From positions 1-64,000 of the forward strand of contig NZ_JANFPI010000012.1 in assembly GCF_026552795.1 (NCBI RefSeq): a stretch of DNA of 64,000 bases, in the 5' to 3' direction. The notes under the pieces are model-generated. The model saw only the letters and a list, made by a program, of their open reading frames with translations, did no database searches and was not told where the DNA came from. The stretch is from Ectorhizobium quercum (GTDB lineage: Bacteria > Pseudomonadota > Alphaproteobacteria > Rhizobiales > Rhizobiaceae). Below are positions 43,154-52,204 of the stretch, piece after piece; position 1 is the stretch's first letter; every line of letters begins with the position of its first letter. The translations under genes were made by a program, and so were the position numbers.

Positions 43154-45283
43154 TCAGAAGCGGTAACGAAGGGATCCGATGACCGTGCGGCCTTCCTCGA
43201 CATAGCAGTAGGACCCCGAGCAGGTCGTCTCGCGATTGTCGAAAACATTGCTGACGTTCAGGCGGGCCGTAAGCCCTTCCAGCTTCGGGTTCGCAGCGCC
43301 GAAGTCGTAGGCGACAGCCGCATCGACAAGGATACGATCGGCGTTCTTGCCGGTATCGTTGCCGTCGTCCTTCCAGGTTTTGGAGTAATATCGCGCGCCC
43401 GCGCCAAGGGAGAGGCCCTCAAGCGGCCCCGACGGCATCTGGTAATGAGCCCACAGCGCGAACTGGTTGGCGGGGATGCCGGCCGGAACCTTGCCCGGAT
43501 TGTCGCCGGCCAGAATTTCCATATCGAGATAGGTATAGGACGCAAGCAGATCGAGGTTGTCGATCAGATTGGCCTTGGCTTCGATCTCGAAGCCGCGTGA
43601 TCGCACCTTGCCACGCGTGACGGAGGCACCGATGACGACAGGGTCGGACGCCAGCGTGTTGGTCTGCTCGATGTTGAAGACAGCGGCGTTTATCGCAAGG
43701 TTCAGATCGGTCGGTGCATATTTTACGCCGACTTCGAACTGCTCGCCCTCGGAAGGATCGAAATATTCCCCCGTGGCGCTCCTGCCCGTATTGGGGGCGA
43801 AGGACGTCGAATAGCTGACATAGGGCGCAATGCCGTTGTCAAAGAGATAGGCAAGACCGGCACGTCCGGAGAAATGGCCGAAATTCCCGTACTGGTTGGC
43901 ATCCAGCCAGTCGTAGCGGCCGCCGAGGGTCAACACGAACCTGTCGTATTCGATCTGGTCCTGGAGATAGACGCCCGTCTGGCGTTGCTTGAGCGTGTAG
44001 AGAGTCGACAGAGCCGTCGGGGGCGTGATCGGCTGCTGGCCGTAATTCCGGTCGACGAGATCGAGGTCCGGCGCGGCGACGCTTCCGAAATCATAACCGC
44101 TGTCGAGATAGGTGTAGTCGATGCCCGCGAGCAGCGTGTGGGCAAGCGGCCCCGTATCGACCCTCCATTCGAGCTGGTTGTCGATCGCGAAAGTATCGGC
44201 CCGGTCTATCAGACGATTTGCGGTTCGCGTTGCCGACAGGCCGTCCGGGGAAATTCCGACGACAGACACGTACTTCATATCCGTATTTATCCGGGCCGCC
44301 CTCAGGTTCTGACGAAAGATCAGGTCGTCCGAGAACCGGTGCTGAAACTCGTAACCGATGCGCTTCTGGATAACATCCATGTCCCCGTAGGCCGGATCTC
44401 CGTGCTCGATATCCGTCAGGTTTCCGTTGTCGCTTAAAAAGCCCGCGGCCCCGCCGCTGGTGATGTTCGAATACTCACCGAGAATCGTCAGCTGCGTGTC
44501 GTGATCGTCCGAGCGCAGGGTCAAGGCCGGTGCGATATAGATGCGGTCGTCCTTCGTTGCGACGAACTGGGTGTCCGCGCCCCGGGCAAGGCCGGTGATC
44601 CGGTAGAGGATATTGTCGTTTCCGGCGACGGGTCCGGACGAATCGATATTGATCTGGCGGCGGTCGAAATTGCCGGCCTGCACTTCGATCTCGTTGAACG
44701 GCACCTCGGTCGGACGTTTGCTGACGACATTGACGATCCCTCCCGGCGAGCCTCCGCCGTAAAGGACGGAGCTGGGGCCCTTCAGGATGGTGACGCCCTC
44801 GATCCCGTAGGGCTCCTTGCGCGCAACCGAAAAGACGCCTCCCAGATCACGCAGGCCGTCCCGATAATAGCCGCTGTCAGTGACATTGAAGCCCCGGATG
44901 AAAACCGTGTCGAACCGGGGGTCGAAGCCGAACACGCCCGTTCGCACCCCGGAACTGTAATTGGTCGCCTGGACAAGGCTCTGCACGTTGCGGTCTTCAA
45001 GTTCCTTGCGCGATACCGTCGAGACCGACTGAGGCACTTTCGCAAGCTCGACCTGGGTCTTCGTGCCGACCGTGGCTGACTTGCCGACATACCGGTCCGT
45101 CTTGACGGGGCCGCTTGAACTGACGCCGGCCTCCTGCGCGTCGGCATCCGATTCCACGACGATCGGAGCGAGCGTGGTATCTTCCTGCGCCAGCGACGGG
45201 GCAAGGCCGATCACGCAAAGGCAGTATGCGGAAAGAGAGGTCGTTTGAAGAAGACGCACCGGGGCTGAAACGCGCAAAGTCAT
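43154..45283 (-). CDS. TonB-dependent siderophore receptor
   Basis: A 709-residue outer-membrane receptor. A signal peptide is followed by the plug domain (about 60-200: KVPQSVSTVSRKELEDRNVQSL and GVTILKGPSSVLYGGGSPGGIVNVVSKRP are classic siderophore-receptor segments), then a 22-strand barrel ending in Phe (GSLRYRF). There is no N-terminal signalling extension, so it does not work through a FecR-type system; the AraC regulator fills that role. It imports a ferric siderophore through the outer membrane with TonB energy. The ligand cannot be told from the sequence; hydroxamate types are common for this group. Confidence 0.96.
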   Translation of the reverse strand: MTLRVSAPVRLLQTTSLSAYCLCVIGLAPSLAQEDTTLAPIVVESDADAQEAGVSSSGPVKTDRYVGKSATVGTKTQVELAKVPQSVSTVSRKELEDRNVQSLVQATNYSSGVRTGVFGFDPRFDTVFIRGFNVTDSGYYRDGLRDLGGVFSVARKEPYGIEGVTILKGPSSVLYGGGSPGGIVNVVSKRPTEVPFNEIEVQAGNFDRRQINIDSSGPVAGNDNILYRITGLARGADTQFVATKDDRIYIAPALTLRSDDHDTQLTILGEYSNITSGGAAGFLSDNGNLTDIEHGDPAYGDMDVIQKRIGYEFQHRFSDDLIFRQNLRAARINTDMKYVSVVGISPDGLSATRTANRLIDRADTFAIDNQLEWRVDTGPLAHTLLAGIDYTYLDSGYDFGSVAAPDLDLVDRNYGQQPITPPTALSTLYTLKQRQTGVYLQDQIEYDRFVLTLGGRYDWLDANQYGNFGHFSGRAGLAYLFDNGIAPYVSYSTSFAPNTGRSATGEYFDPSEGEQFEVGVKYAPTDLNLAINAAVFNIEQTNTLASDPVVIGASVTRGKVRSRGFEIEAKANLIDNLDLLASYTYLDMEILAGDNPGKVPAGIPANQFALWAHYQMPSGPLEGLSLGAGARYYSKTWKDDGNDTGKNADRILVDAAVAYDFGAANPKLEGLTARLNVSNVFDNRETTCSGSYCYVEEGRTVIGSLRYRF

Positions 45284-45329
45284 GGAGAAAAGCCTCTGTG
45301 TTTGACGAATGAGTCATTGGCAGGGAAAC

Positions 45330-45345
45330 ATGAGTGCTCATATCA
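45330..45345. promoter_or_regulatory. Iron-operator-like site in the receptor promoter
   Basis: ATGA-N9-TCA (TGA 45331-45333, TCA 45343-45345) lies 47 bp upstream of the receptor start, between the divergent receptor and binding protein genes. It matches the TGA-N9-TCA operator recognised by the rhizobial iron repressor RirA. A second such site lies before the AraC gene. Confidence 0.5.
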
Positions 45346-45366
45346 ACTATAGAAACCGTCCAGTAT

Positions 45367-45399
45367 TGTAGATTCCTGCGGTTTTGTAGAAACCTACGG
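45367..45399. promoter_or_regulatory. Direct repeat, candidate AraC-type activator site
   Basis: TGTAGATTCCTGCGG (45367-45381) is repeated as TGTAGAAACCTACGG (45385-45399), 12 of 15 bases equal, with an 18-bp period. Direct repeats at about two helical turns are typical of AraC-family sites. Placed between the receptor and binding protein genes. Confidence 0.55.
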
Positions 45400-45502
45400 A
45401 AACTTCGCCGCTTCGTTGCCAAGCCACGGGCATCCGCCTTGACGCCGCCCGATGAACCTGAAACGAAAACTCCACTTTGAAACGTCATGGAGGGTTTCGC
45501 CA

Positions 45503-46501
45503 ATGCTGCGGCTCTTTCGTTTTCCCATGAGATTCGTCGCCCTGTGCCTCTGGTTCATCGCAGCCGGCTGCGCTGGGGCTGCGGAGGATACGTCTTATCC
45601 CATCGTCATCGAGCATGCGCTGGGCACGACGACGATCGCCAGGAAGCCCGAGCGCGTGGCGACGGTCGCCTGGGCGAACCACGAGGTTCCGCTGGCGCTC
45701 GGCATCGTGCCGGTCGGCTTTGCCGCTGCCAATTTCGGCGATGACGACGGCGACGGGCTGCTGCCCTGGGTGGCCGAAAAGCTTACGGAACTCGGCGCCG
45801 AAACGCCCGTGCTCTTCGACGAGGGCGACGGCATCGACTTCGAGGCGGTCGCCGCCACGCGGCCGGACGTCATCCTGGCGGCCTATTCGGGGCTCAGCCA
45901 GTCCGACTACGACACGCTGAGCCAGATCGCTCCGGTCGTCGCCTATCCCGAATCCGCCTGGGCGACCGACTGGCGCGAGATGATCCGCCTCAACAGCGCC
46001 GGGCTCGGCATGGCCGCCGAAGGCGAGGCGCTGATTGCGCGCATCGAGAAGGAGATTGCCGAAACGGTCGCCGGGCATTCGGAACTTCAGGGCAAGACGG
46101 CGATGTTCGTCACCCATCTCGACGTCACCAACCTGAGCACCGTCAATTTCTACACCGCCAACGATACGCGGGTGAAGTTCTTCGCCGACCTCGGGCTCAC
46201 ATCGCCGAAAAGCGTGCTGGAGGCGACGAAGCCGGGGCAGTTCGCCGCCAGCGTCAGCGCAGAACGGGTCGATATCTTCAACGATGTCGACATCGTGGTA
46301 GCCTATGGCAGCATGCCGCTGCTGGACGCCGTGAAAGCCGACCTGCTGCTGTCGCGGATGCCCGCCGTCGGCAAGGATGCCCTCGTCATGCTCGGCCGCA
46401 ACCCGCTCGGCACCGCCGCCAACCCGACGCCGCTTTCGATCTCCTGGGTGCTGAAGGACTATGTCGCGCTTCTTGCCGCTGCCGCCGGGAAGTCGCAATG
46501 A
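45503..46501 (+). CDS. Iron-siderophore ABC transporter substrate-binding protein
   Basis: A 332-residue exported binding protein of the FhuD/FepB family. ATG 45503 is chosen because GGAGGG lies 8 bp upstream; an ATG at 45452 is in frame without a site. The signal peptide ends near AGCAGAAE. Typical segments are KPERVATVAWANHEVPLALGIVPVGFA and FEAVAATRPDVILAAYSGLSQSDYDTLSQIAPVVAY. It delivers the ferric siderophore to the two permeases that follow. Its stop overlaps the next start by 4 bp. It is divergent from the receptor. Confidence 0.94.
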   Translation: MLRLFRFPMRFVALCLWFIAAGCAGAAEDTSYPIVIEHALGTTTIARKPERVATVAWANHEVPLALGIVPVGFAAANFGDDDGDGLLPWVAEKLTELGAETPVLFDEGDGIDFEAVAATRPDVILAAYSGLSQSDYDTLSQIAPVVAYPESAWATDWREMIRLNSAGLGMAAEGEALIARIEKEIAETVAGHSELQGKTAMFVTHLDVTNLSTVNFYTANDTRVKFFADLGLTSPKSVLEATKPGQFAASVSAERVDIFNDVDIVVAYGSMPLLDAVKADLLLSRMPAVGKDALVMLGRNPLGTAANPTPLSISWVLKDYVALLAAAAGKSQ

Positions 46502-47529
46502 GGACTGACGTTGCCGCGGCGCGAGGCATGCCGGCGCCGGCCCGCTCGCGGGCGCTGTGGCTGATGCTGACCGCGGCCGCGCTCGTCCTGCTTTCGGCAC
46601 TCTCCGTGGCGACCGGCACGCGGGACGTCGGCCTCGGCGACATTGCGGCGGCGCTCGGCGGACATGTGGAGACGATCGATCAGGCGGCGGTGGCCATGCG
46701 GGTTCCCCGCACGATCCTCGCCCTTCTCGCCGGCGGCGCGCTCGGGCTGGCCGGAGCGATCATGCAGGGGGTAACGCGCAATCCGCTCGCCGATCCCGGC
46801 ATCCTCGGCGTCAACATGGGCGCATCGCTGGCGGTGGTGGTGGGCGTCGCCTGGTTCAACATCGCCTCCGCCCATGCCTATATCTTCACGGCCATTCTCG
46901 GCGCCGGGGTCTCCGCGGTCTTCGTCTATGTCATCGGCTCGCTCGGGCGCGGCGGCGCCACGCCGCTCAAGCTGGCCCTTGCCGGGGCCGCCACCTCCGT
47001 CGCCTTTTCCTCGCTGGTCATCGCGGTGGTGCTGCCGCGAAACGATATCGCCGGCGGCATCCGCGCCTGGCAGATCGGCGGCGTCGGCGGGGCGACTTTC
47101 GAGCGCATCCTGCCTGTCCTGCCGTTTCTCGCGGCAGGCTTCGTCATCAGCCTGCTGTCGGCGCGCAAGCTGAACTCGCTGGCGCTTGGCGACGAGCTGG
47201 CCGCCGGGCTCGGCGAGCGCGTCGCCGTCGCCCGGGCCGTCGCCGCGTTCGGCGCAATCCTGCTGTGCGGGGCGATCACCGCGGTCTGCGGCCCGATCGG
47301 CTTCCTCGGCCTGATCGTGCCGCATCTCTGCCGCCTGCTGGTCGGGGTCGATCATCGCTGGCTGTTGCCCTTTTCCGCGCTCGGCGGCGCCGGCCTGCTG
47401 CTGGCCGCCGATATCGTCGGGCGCATCATCGCCCGCCCGGGAGAACTCGATGTCGGCATCGTCACCGCCTTCGTCGGCGCGCCGTTCTTCATCTGGATCG
47501 TTCGCCGCCAGCGGGTCCGCGACCTATGA
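46498..47529 (+). CDS. FecCD-type iron-siderophore permease, first subunit
   Basis: A 343-residue permease with about 9-10 helices. It shows the FecCD features MRVPRTILALLAGGALGLAGAIMQGVTRNPLADPGILGVNMGAS and GPIGFLGLIVPHLCRLLVGVDHRWLLPFSALGGAGLLLAADIVGR. The ATG overlaps the binding protein stop and its own stop overlaps the next gene by 4 bp each. It pairs with the next protein to form the import channel. Confidence 0.95.
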   Translation: MRTDVAAARGMPAPARSRALWLMLTAAALVLLSALSVATGTRDVGLGDIAAALGGHVETIDQAAVAMRVPRTILALLAGGALGLAGAIMQGVTRNPLADPGILGVNMGASLAVVVGVAWFNIASAHAYIFTAILGAGVSAVFVYVIGSLGRGGATPLKLALAGAATSVAFSSLVIAVVLPRNDIAGGIRAWQIGGVGGATFERILPVLPFLAAGFVISLLSARKLNSLALGDELAAGLGERVAVARAVAAFGAILLCGAITAVCGPIGFLGLIVPHLCRLLVGVDHRWLLPFSALGGAGLLLAADIVGRIIARPGELDVGIVTAFVGAPFFIWIVRRQRVRDL

Positions 47530-48566
47530 CGACGCTTTCTCCCATCATCGACACCATCGTCGACAACCGCAGCCGCCGCACGCGCAGGCGCACGCTGGTC
47601 ATCGCCGTTCTCGCGGCCCTTCTCGCCGCCGCCTTCACCCTGACCCTGCTGCTTGGCCAATCCTTCACGCCGCCGCAGGATATCGTCCGCCTGCTGATGG
47701 GCGAGGACGTGCCGGGCGTGGCCTTCACCATCGGGCAACTGCGGTTGCCGCGGGCGATCCTGTCGGTGCTTGCGGGCCTGAGCTTCGGTCTCGGCGGCGT
47801 CGCCTTCCAGATCATGCTGCGCAATCCGCTCGCCAGTCCCGACATCATCGGCATCAGCTGGGGCGCAAGCGCGGCGGCGGTGTTCGCCATCGTCGTCCTG
47901 TCGCTGAAGGGGGCGATCGTTTCGGTCCTCGCCGTGGGCGCCGGCCTCGGCGTAGCCCTGCTGGTCTATGCGCTCTCCTTCAGGAACGGCGTGGCCGGCA
48001 CGCGGCTCATCCTCGTCGGCATCGGCGTTTCGGCCATGCTGGAAAGCTTGATCGCCTATATCCTGTCAGGCGCGCCGGCCTGGAGCCTTCAGGAAGCGCT
48101 GCGCTGGCTGACCGGCAGCGTCAACGGCGCGCAACCCGGCCAGGCCCTGCCTCTCCTGCTGGCCCTTGTCCTTTTCGGAGGCCTGCTGCTCAGCCGCGCC
48201 CGCGATCTCGAGGCGCTGCGGCTGGGCGACGACACCGCCGCCGCCCTCGGCGTCCGGGTCGGCCGGACCCGCGTCGTGATCATCATCGCCGCGGTCGGCA
48301 TGATCGCCTGCACGACGGCGGTCACGGGACCCATCGCCTTCGTCGCCTTCCTGTCCGGGCCGATCGCCGCCCGCATCGTCGGCAATAACGGCTCGCTTCT
48401 GATCCCCTCCGCGCTGGTCGGTGCGGTGCTCGTGCTGGCCGGCGACTATTGCGGCCAGTTCCTCCTGCCGAGCCGCTATCCGGTGGGCGTCGTGACCGGC
48501 GCATTGGGCGCGCCCTATCTCATTTACCTGATCATACGCGTCAACCGCTCCGGAGGATCGCTATGA
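47526..48566 (+). CDS. FecCD-type iron-siderophore permease, second subunit
   Basis: A 346-residue permease, second half of the channel. LRLPRAILSVLAGLSFGLGGVAFQIMLRNPLASPDIIGISWGAS and the conserved GPIAFVAFLSGPIAARIVGNNGSLLIPSALVGAVLVLAGDYCGQ segment identify the family; the equivalent end ALGAPYLIYLIIR is normal. The N terminus has a basic arm (NRSRRTRRRTL) before the first helix. Start and stop overlap the neighbours by 4 bp. Confidence 0.95.
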   Translation: MTTLSPIIDTIVDNRSRRTRRRTLVIAVLAALLAAAFTLTLLLGQSFTPPQDIVRLLMGEDVPGVAFTIGQLRLPRAILSVLAGLSFGLGGVAFQIMLRNPLASPDIIGISWGASAAAVFAIVVLSLKGAIVSVLAVGAGLGVALLVYALSFRNGVAGTRLILVGIGVSAMLESLIAYILSGAPAWSLQEALRWLTGSVNGAQPGQALPLLLALVLFGGLLLSRARDLEALRLGDDTAAALGVRVGRTRVVIIIAAVGMIACTTAVTGPIAFVAFLSGPIAARIVGNNGSLLIPSALVGAVLVLAGDYCGQFLLPSRYPVGVVTGALGAPYLIYLIIRVNRSGGSL

Positions 48567-49435
48567 CGACCCATTCCCTCACCGTCAGCCAGCTTGCCGC
48601 CGGCTATGGCGACAGCGTCGTTCTGGACGGGCTCGACCTTGCCGTGCCGTCCGGCCGAATCACCGTGATCGTCGGCGCCAACGCCTGCGGCAAGTCCACG
48701 CTCCTGCGGGCCATGTCGCGGCTGCTTGCACCGCAGCGCGGCCATGTCCTGCTCGACGGCAAGTCAATCCACCGGATCGCGCCGCGGGAACTGGCGCGCA
48801 CGCTGGGCCTGCTTCCCCAGTCGCCCGTTGCGCCGGAAGGCATCACGGTGGCCGATCTCGTCAGCCGGGGACGGCATCCGCATCAGGGCCTGTTTTCGCG
48901 CTGGACGCACAGGGACGACGAGGCCGTGGCGGCGGCGCTCGCAGCTACCAGAACCGTGGAGCTTGCCGAACGGCCGGTGGACGAACTGTCCGGCGGGCAA
49001 CGCCAGCGGGTCTGGATCGCGATGGCGCTGGCACAGCAGACGGACCTTCTGCTTCTGGACGAGCCGACCACGTTCCTCGACATCAGCCATCAGATCGAGG
49101 TACTGGATCTCCTGACCGATCTCAACGAGACGCGCGGAACCACCATCGTCATGGTGCTGCACGACCTCAATCTTGCCGCGCGCTACGCCGATCATCTCGT
49201 GGCGATGGCAGACGGGCGCCTGCATGTTTCCGGCAGGCCGGAGGAGGTGCTGACCGAGGAGACGGTACGGCAGGTCTTCGGCCTCGAGAGCCGCATCATC
49301 GCCGACCCGACCTCGGGCAGGCCGATCATGCTTCCGATAGGCCGGCACCGGATGCTGGCCGAGCCCTCCATCCACGAGAGCGGACGGGACGAAAGCGCCG
49401 GCATGGAGACGTTCCAGAGCGAGGACCGATCATGA
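48563..49435 (+). CDS. Iron-siderophore ABC transporter ATPase
   Basis: A 290-residue ATPase of the FepC/FecE family. Walker A is GANACGKST, signature LSGGQRQRVWIAMAL, Walker B LLLLDEPTTFLD, H-loop VMVLHDLNLAAR. GGAGGATCGCT precedes ATG 48563, which overlaps the permease stop. The C-terminal part runs about 30 residues beyond the usual end (from GRHRMLAEPSIHESGRDES), an extension of no known role. It supplies ATP energy for import. Confidence 0.95.
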   Translation: MTTHSLTVSQLAAGYGDSVVLDGLDLAVPSGRITVIVGANACGKSTLLRAMSRLLAPQRGHVLLDGKSIHRIAPRELARTLGLLPQSPVAPEGITVADLVSRGRHPHQGLFSRWTHRDDEAVAAALAATRTVELAERPVDELSGGQRQRVWIAMALAQQTDLLLLDEPTTFLDISHQIEVLDLLTDLNETRGTTIVMVLHDLNLAARYADHLVAMADGRLHVSGRPEEVLTEETVRQVFGLESRIIADPTSGRPIMLPIGRHRMLAEPSIHESGRDESAGMETFQSEDRS

Positions 49436-50496
49436 GCACCGTTACGGATTTCAAACTCTCCGGCATCGCGCTGCCGAAGGATGCCGGCCATATGCTCGAC
49501 GAAATCTGCGAACACTTCGTCGAGCATGCCGAGGTTCACCGGACCGGCGATCTCGTGCGGCTGAAGAGCGAGACCGGCACCGCCGACTTCCGCAGGGAGG
49601 ACGGCCGGCTGCTGATCGAACTCGCCTGCCCGACGGCGGACATGCTCCAGATGAGCCGCACCCTCATCGCCGAGCATCTGTTCTACTTCGCCGGGGACGA
49701 TCCGCTCGAACTCCGCTGGTCCGGCGCGCCGCCGCTGGCCGTGCTGCCGAACCTCCACGAAGTCACCGTCGTCTCGGCCGAAAACGTCACTCCGCACATG
49801 CGGCGGGTGAAATTCGCCTGCGCCGACGTCGCGCCGTTCGTCGGCGGCGACATGCACGTCCGCCTGCTCGTTCCGCCGAAGGGCCGGCCGCCGGTCTGGC
49901 CCGGCACGCGCGAGGATGGCCGCGTCGCCTGGCCGGAGGGCGAGGACGAATTGCTGGTCCGAATCTACACGATCCGCGCCGTCGATCTCGAGCGCCGGGA
50001 ACTGTGGATCGATTTCCTCCAGCACCCTGCCCCCGGCGTCCCGACCCCCGGGGCCGATTTCGCCCGCGATGCGCAACCGGGCGAAACGGTCGCGCTGCTC
50101 GGGCCGGCGGGCGGCGGCCCGCCGCAGGCAGGCTCCATCCTTCTGGCCGGAGACGAGAGCGCCCTTCCGGCGATTGCCCGCATAGCCGCCGAGGTGCCGG
50201 CAGGCACGCGGATGCAGGCCCTTATCGAGGTCGACGACGCGACGGAAGAACAACCGCTGCCGACCGCGGGCCAGCTCGACGTTCAATGGCTGCACCGCAA
50301 GACCTACGCCGCCGGCACCGCCAGCGGTCTCGTCGAAGCGACCCGGAAGGCGATTGCCGCCATCGACGACGAGACCTTCGTCTGGGTGGCCTGCGAAAAA
50401 CAGGATGTGCGGACGATCCGGACCTTCCTCAAGACGCGCGGGCATGACAGGCGGCGCATGTATGCCGCCTGGTACTGGGAGCGCACCCGGACGTAG
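49432..50496 (+). CDS. Siderophore-interacting protein with DUF2218 domain
   Basis: A 354-residue cytosolic reductase of the SIP family. It has an N-terminal DUF2218 domain (about 8-95) fused to a FAD-binding 9 domain (about 108-220), with the flavin-binding RIYT (177-180), and a SIP C-terminal domain (about 225-350: LAGDESALPAIARIAAEVP, WVACEKQDVRTIRTFLKTRGHDRRRMYAAWYWERTR). It reduces the ferric siderophore to release iron after import. ATG 49432 overlaps the ATPase stop by 4 bp, so it is the last gene of the coupled operon. Some related proteins have both domains, so the fusion is not unique. Confidence 0.94.
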   Translation: MSTVTDFKLSGIALPKDAGHMLDEICEHFVEHAEVHRTGDLVRLKSETGTADFRREDGRLLIELACPTADMLQMSRTLIAEHLFYFAGDDPLELRWSGAPPLAVLPNLHEVTVVSAENVTPHMRRVKFACADVAPFVGGDMHVRLLVPPKGRPPVWPGTREDGRVAWPEGEDELLVRIYTIRAVDLERRELWIDFLQHPAPGVPTPGADFARDAQPGETVALLGPAGGGPPQAGSILLAGDESALPAIARIAAEVPAGTRMQALIEVDDATEEQPLPTAGQLDVQWLHRKTYAAGTASGLVEATRKAIAAIDDETFVWVACEKQDVRTIRTFLKTRGHDRRRMYAAWYWERTRT

Positions 50497-50517
50497 CCAT
50501 CGCGCACGCAATGCGGC

Positions 50518-50859
50518 TCAATGAGAAATCATCCACGGCCGGGCGGAGGGAAACGTCTTCGCCCCGTCGGCGCGATAGACGGCTCTGGATTTCCCGGCGC
50601 CGCCCTTGGAACAGCAGCCGCAGCCCGGCGGATGGAGGCCGTCCTTGCGGGTGCTTTTCGGCTCGTGCGCCGCGCGTTCGTTGATGGCGAAAGCCTGCCG
50701 GCGTCCGGCCTCCATCAGCGCGAAAGCCGGTGCGGAAAGGATGACCCGCGCGGCGCTCGCACCGCAATGCGGGCAATCGCCCGGTTCGGCACATTGCGAC
50801 ATCGGGCGCAGTTCGGTGAAGTCTCCGCAGGTGTCGCAGCGATAATCGTAATAGGGCAC
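50518..50859 (-). CDS. fmdB: FmdB family zinc-ribbon protein
   Basis: A 113-residue protein. The N-terminal zinc ribbon (MPYYDYRCDTCGDFTELRPMSQCAEPGDCPHCG, two CxxC knuckles) is the FmdB signature; a further GCGCC cluster lies near residue 80 and could bind metal. In Methylophilus FmdB is a regulator next to the formamidase. GGAGACGACC precedes the start; it lies 69 bp after the fmdA stop and is the last gene of the amide operon. Whether it regulates expression or metal supply is unknown. Confidence 0.88.
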   Translation of the reverse strand: MPYYDYRCDTCGDFTELRPMSQCAEPGDCPHCGASAARVILSAPAFALMEAGRRQAFAINERAAHEPKSTRKDGLHPPGCGCCSKGGAGKSRAVYRADGAKTFPSARPWMISH

Positions 50860-50928
50860 AGGTCGTCTCCTCGATGCTGGTATTGCAGGGCGGGGAAGGC
50901 TTTCCAGCGGCCTCCCCCTTCCCCATTT

Positions 50929-52161
50929 TCAAAGGTCGGGGGCGATCGGCATGTCGACCGATCCGTCGAGGAATTTCTTCGGTCCGTCCGCGCCGGGCAT
51001 GATGTCGAAGTCGAAGATTTCGGTCGGCACCCAGAGCGTCGCGCAGGAATTCGGAATGTCGACGACGCCGGAAAAGTGGCCCTGCACCGGCGCGCTGCCG
51101 AGGATCGAATAGGCCTGCGCGCCGGAATAGCCGAACTTCTTCAGGTATTCGATGGCGTTGAGGCAGGCCTGCCGGTAGGCGACGTTGGCGTCGAGATAGT
51201 GCTGCGTGCCGCTCTCGTCGACCGAAATGCCCTCGAAGATCAGGTAGTCCTTGTAGTTCGGCACCATCGGCGAGGGCTTGAAGATCGGGTTCCTGATCCC
51301 GTACCTGGCCATGCCGTCCTTGATGACGTCGACCCGGATGTGCAGCCACGCGCCGAACATCTCGATGGCGCCGCAGAAAGTGATTTCGCCGTCGCCCTGG
51401 CTGAAGTGCATGTCGCCCATCGACAGGCCGCCGCCCGGAACGTAGACCGGGAAATAGATCTTCGAGCCGCGCGACAGGTCCTTGATGTCGCAATTGCCGC
51501 CGTGCTCGCGCGGCGGCACCGTGCGGGCACCCTCGGCAGCGACCTTGTCGAAGCCCTCGCCCTTCAGCTTGCCGAGATGGGCCGTGCGGGCGTGCGGCGG
51601 GTTGGCGAGCGGCGGGACGCGCTCCGGATCGGTGTCGATCAGCGCCTGCTCGCGGGCGTTCCAGGTTTCCAGAAGCGTGCGGTCCGGCAGGGTGCCGATC
51701 AGGCCGGGGTGGATGAGGCCCGCGAAGGAGACACCGGGAATGTGGCGCGAGCGGGTGAACATGCCCTCGTAATGCCAGATCGATTTCTGGGCCGAGGGAA
51801 AGTGATCGGTCAGGAAACCGCCGCCGTTGGTCCTCGAAAAGAAGCCGTTGAAGCCCCATTCATGGCCCTTCAGCGTGCCGGCGTCGAGAATGTCGACGAC
51901 GAGCAGGTCGCCCGGTTCCGCGCCCTTCACCCCGATGGGACCGGAGAGATAATGCACCGTGGTCAGGTCGACGTCGCGGATGTCTTCGGCGGAATCGTCG
52001 TTCTTGATGGCGCCGCCGGTCCAGTCGACGGTTTCGACGATGAAGTCGTCGCCGCGCTCCACCCAGGCCGCAATCGGAATATCCGGATGCCAGCGGTTGT
52101 GCAGGTTCTCGTTTTCCGTCGCCGGGCGCGACAGGTCGACGGAGATCAGTGTTTCGGGCAT
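50929..52161 (-). CDS. fmdA: Formamidase
   Basis: A 410-residue acetamidase/formamidase-family amidohydrolase. AGGAGA precedes ATG 52161. Recognisable segments are VHYLSGPIGVKGAEPGDLLVVDILD, HPGLIGTLPDRTLLETWNARE, REHGGNCDIKDLSRGSKIYFPVYVPGGGLSMGDMHFSQGDGEITFCGAIE and VPTEIFDFDIMPGADGPKKFLDGSVDMPIAPDL; length matches FmdA. It splits formamide into ammonia and formate in the cytosol. The importer genes stand upstream on the same strand (urtE ends 43 bp before), so imported amide would be hydrolysed at once. No urease genes are in the window. Confidence 0.95.
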   Translation of the reverse strand: MPETLISVDLSRPATENENLHNRWHPDIPIAAWVERGDDFIVETVDWTGGAIKNDDSAEDIRDVDLTTVHYLSGPIGVKGAEPGDLLVVDILDAGTLKGHEWGFNGFFSRTNGGGFLTDHFPSAQKSIWHYEGMFTRSRHIPGVSFAGLIHPGLIGTLPDRTLLETWNAREQALIDTDPERVPPLANPPHARTAHLGKLKGEGFDKVAAEGARTVPPREHGGNCDIKDLSRGSKIYFPVYVPGGGLSMGDMHFSQGDGEITFCGAIEMFGAWLHIRVDVIKDGMARYGIRNPIFKPSPMVPNYKDYLIFEGISVDESGTQHYLDANVAYRQACLNAIEYLKKFGYSGAQAYSILGSAPVQGHFSGVVDIPNSCATLWVPTEIFDFDIMPGADGPKKFLDGSVDMPIAPDL

Positions 52162-52204
52162 GTCAAGTCTCCTCTGGTTGGGACGGGTGAAGACGGTGGG
52201 GCGC

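Noticed and set aside
46557..47525. Upstream extension of the second FecCD permease frame through the first permease gene
   Set aside because: This part is the first permease gene read in a wrong frame; the second permease starts at ATG 47526, with ATGA overlap and a normal N terminus.
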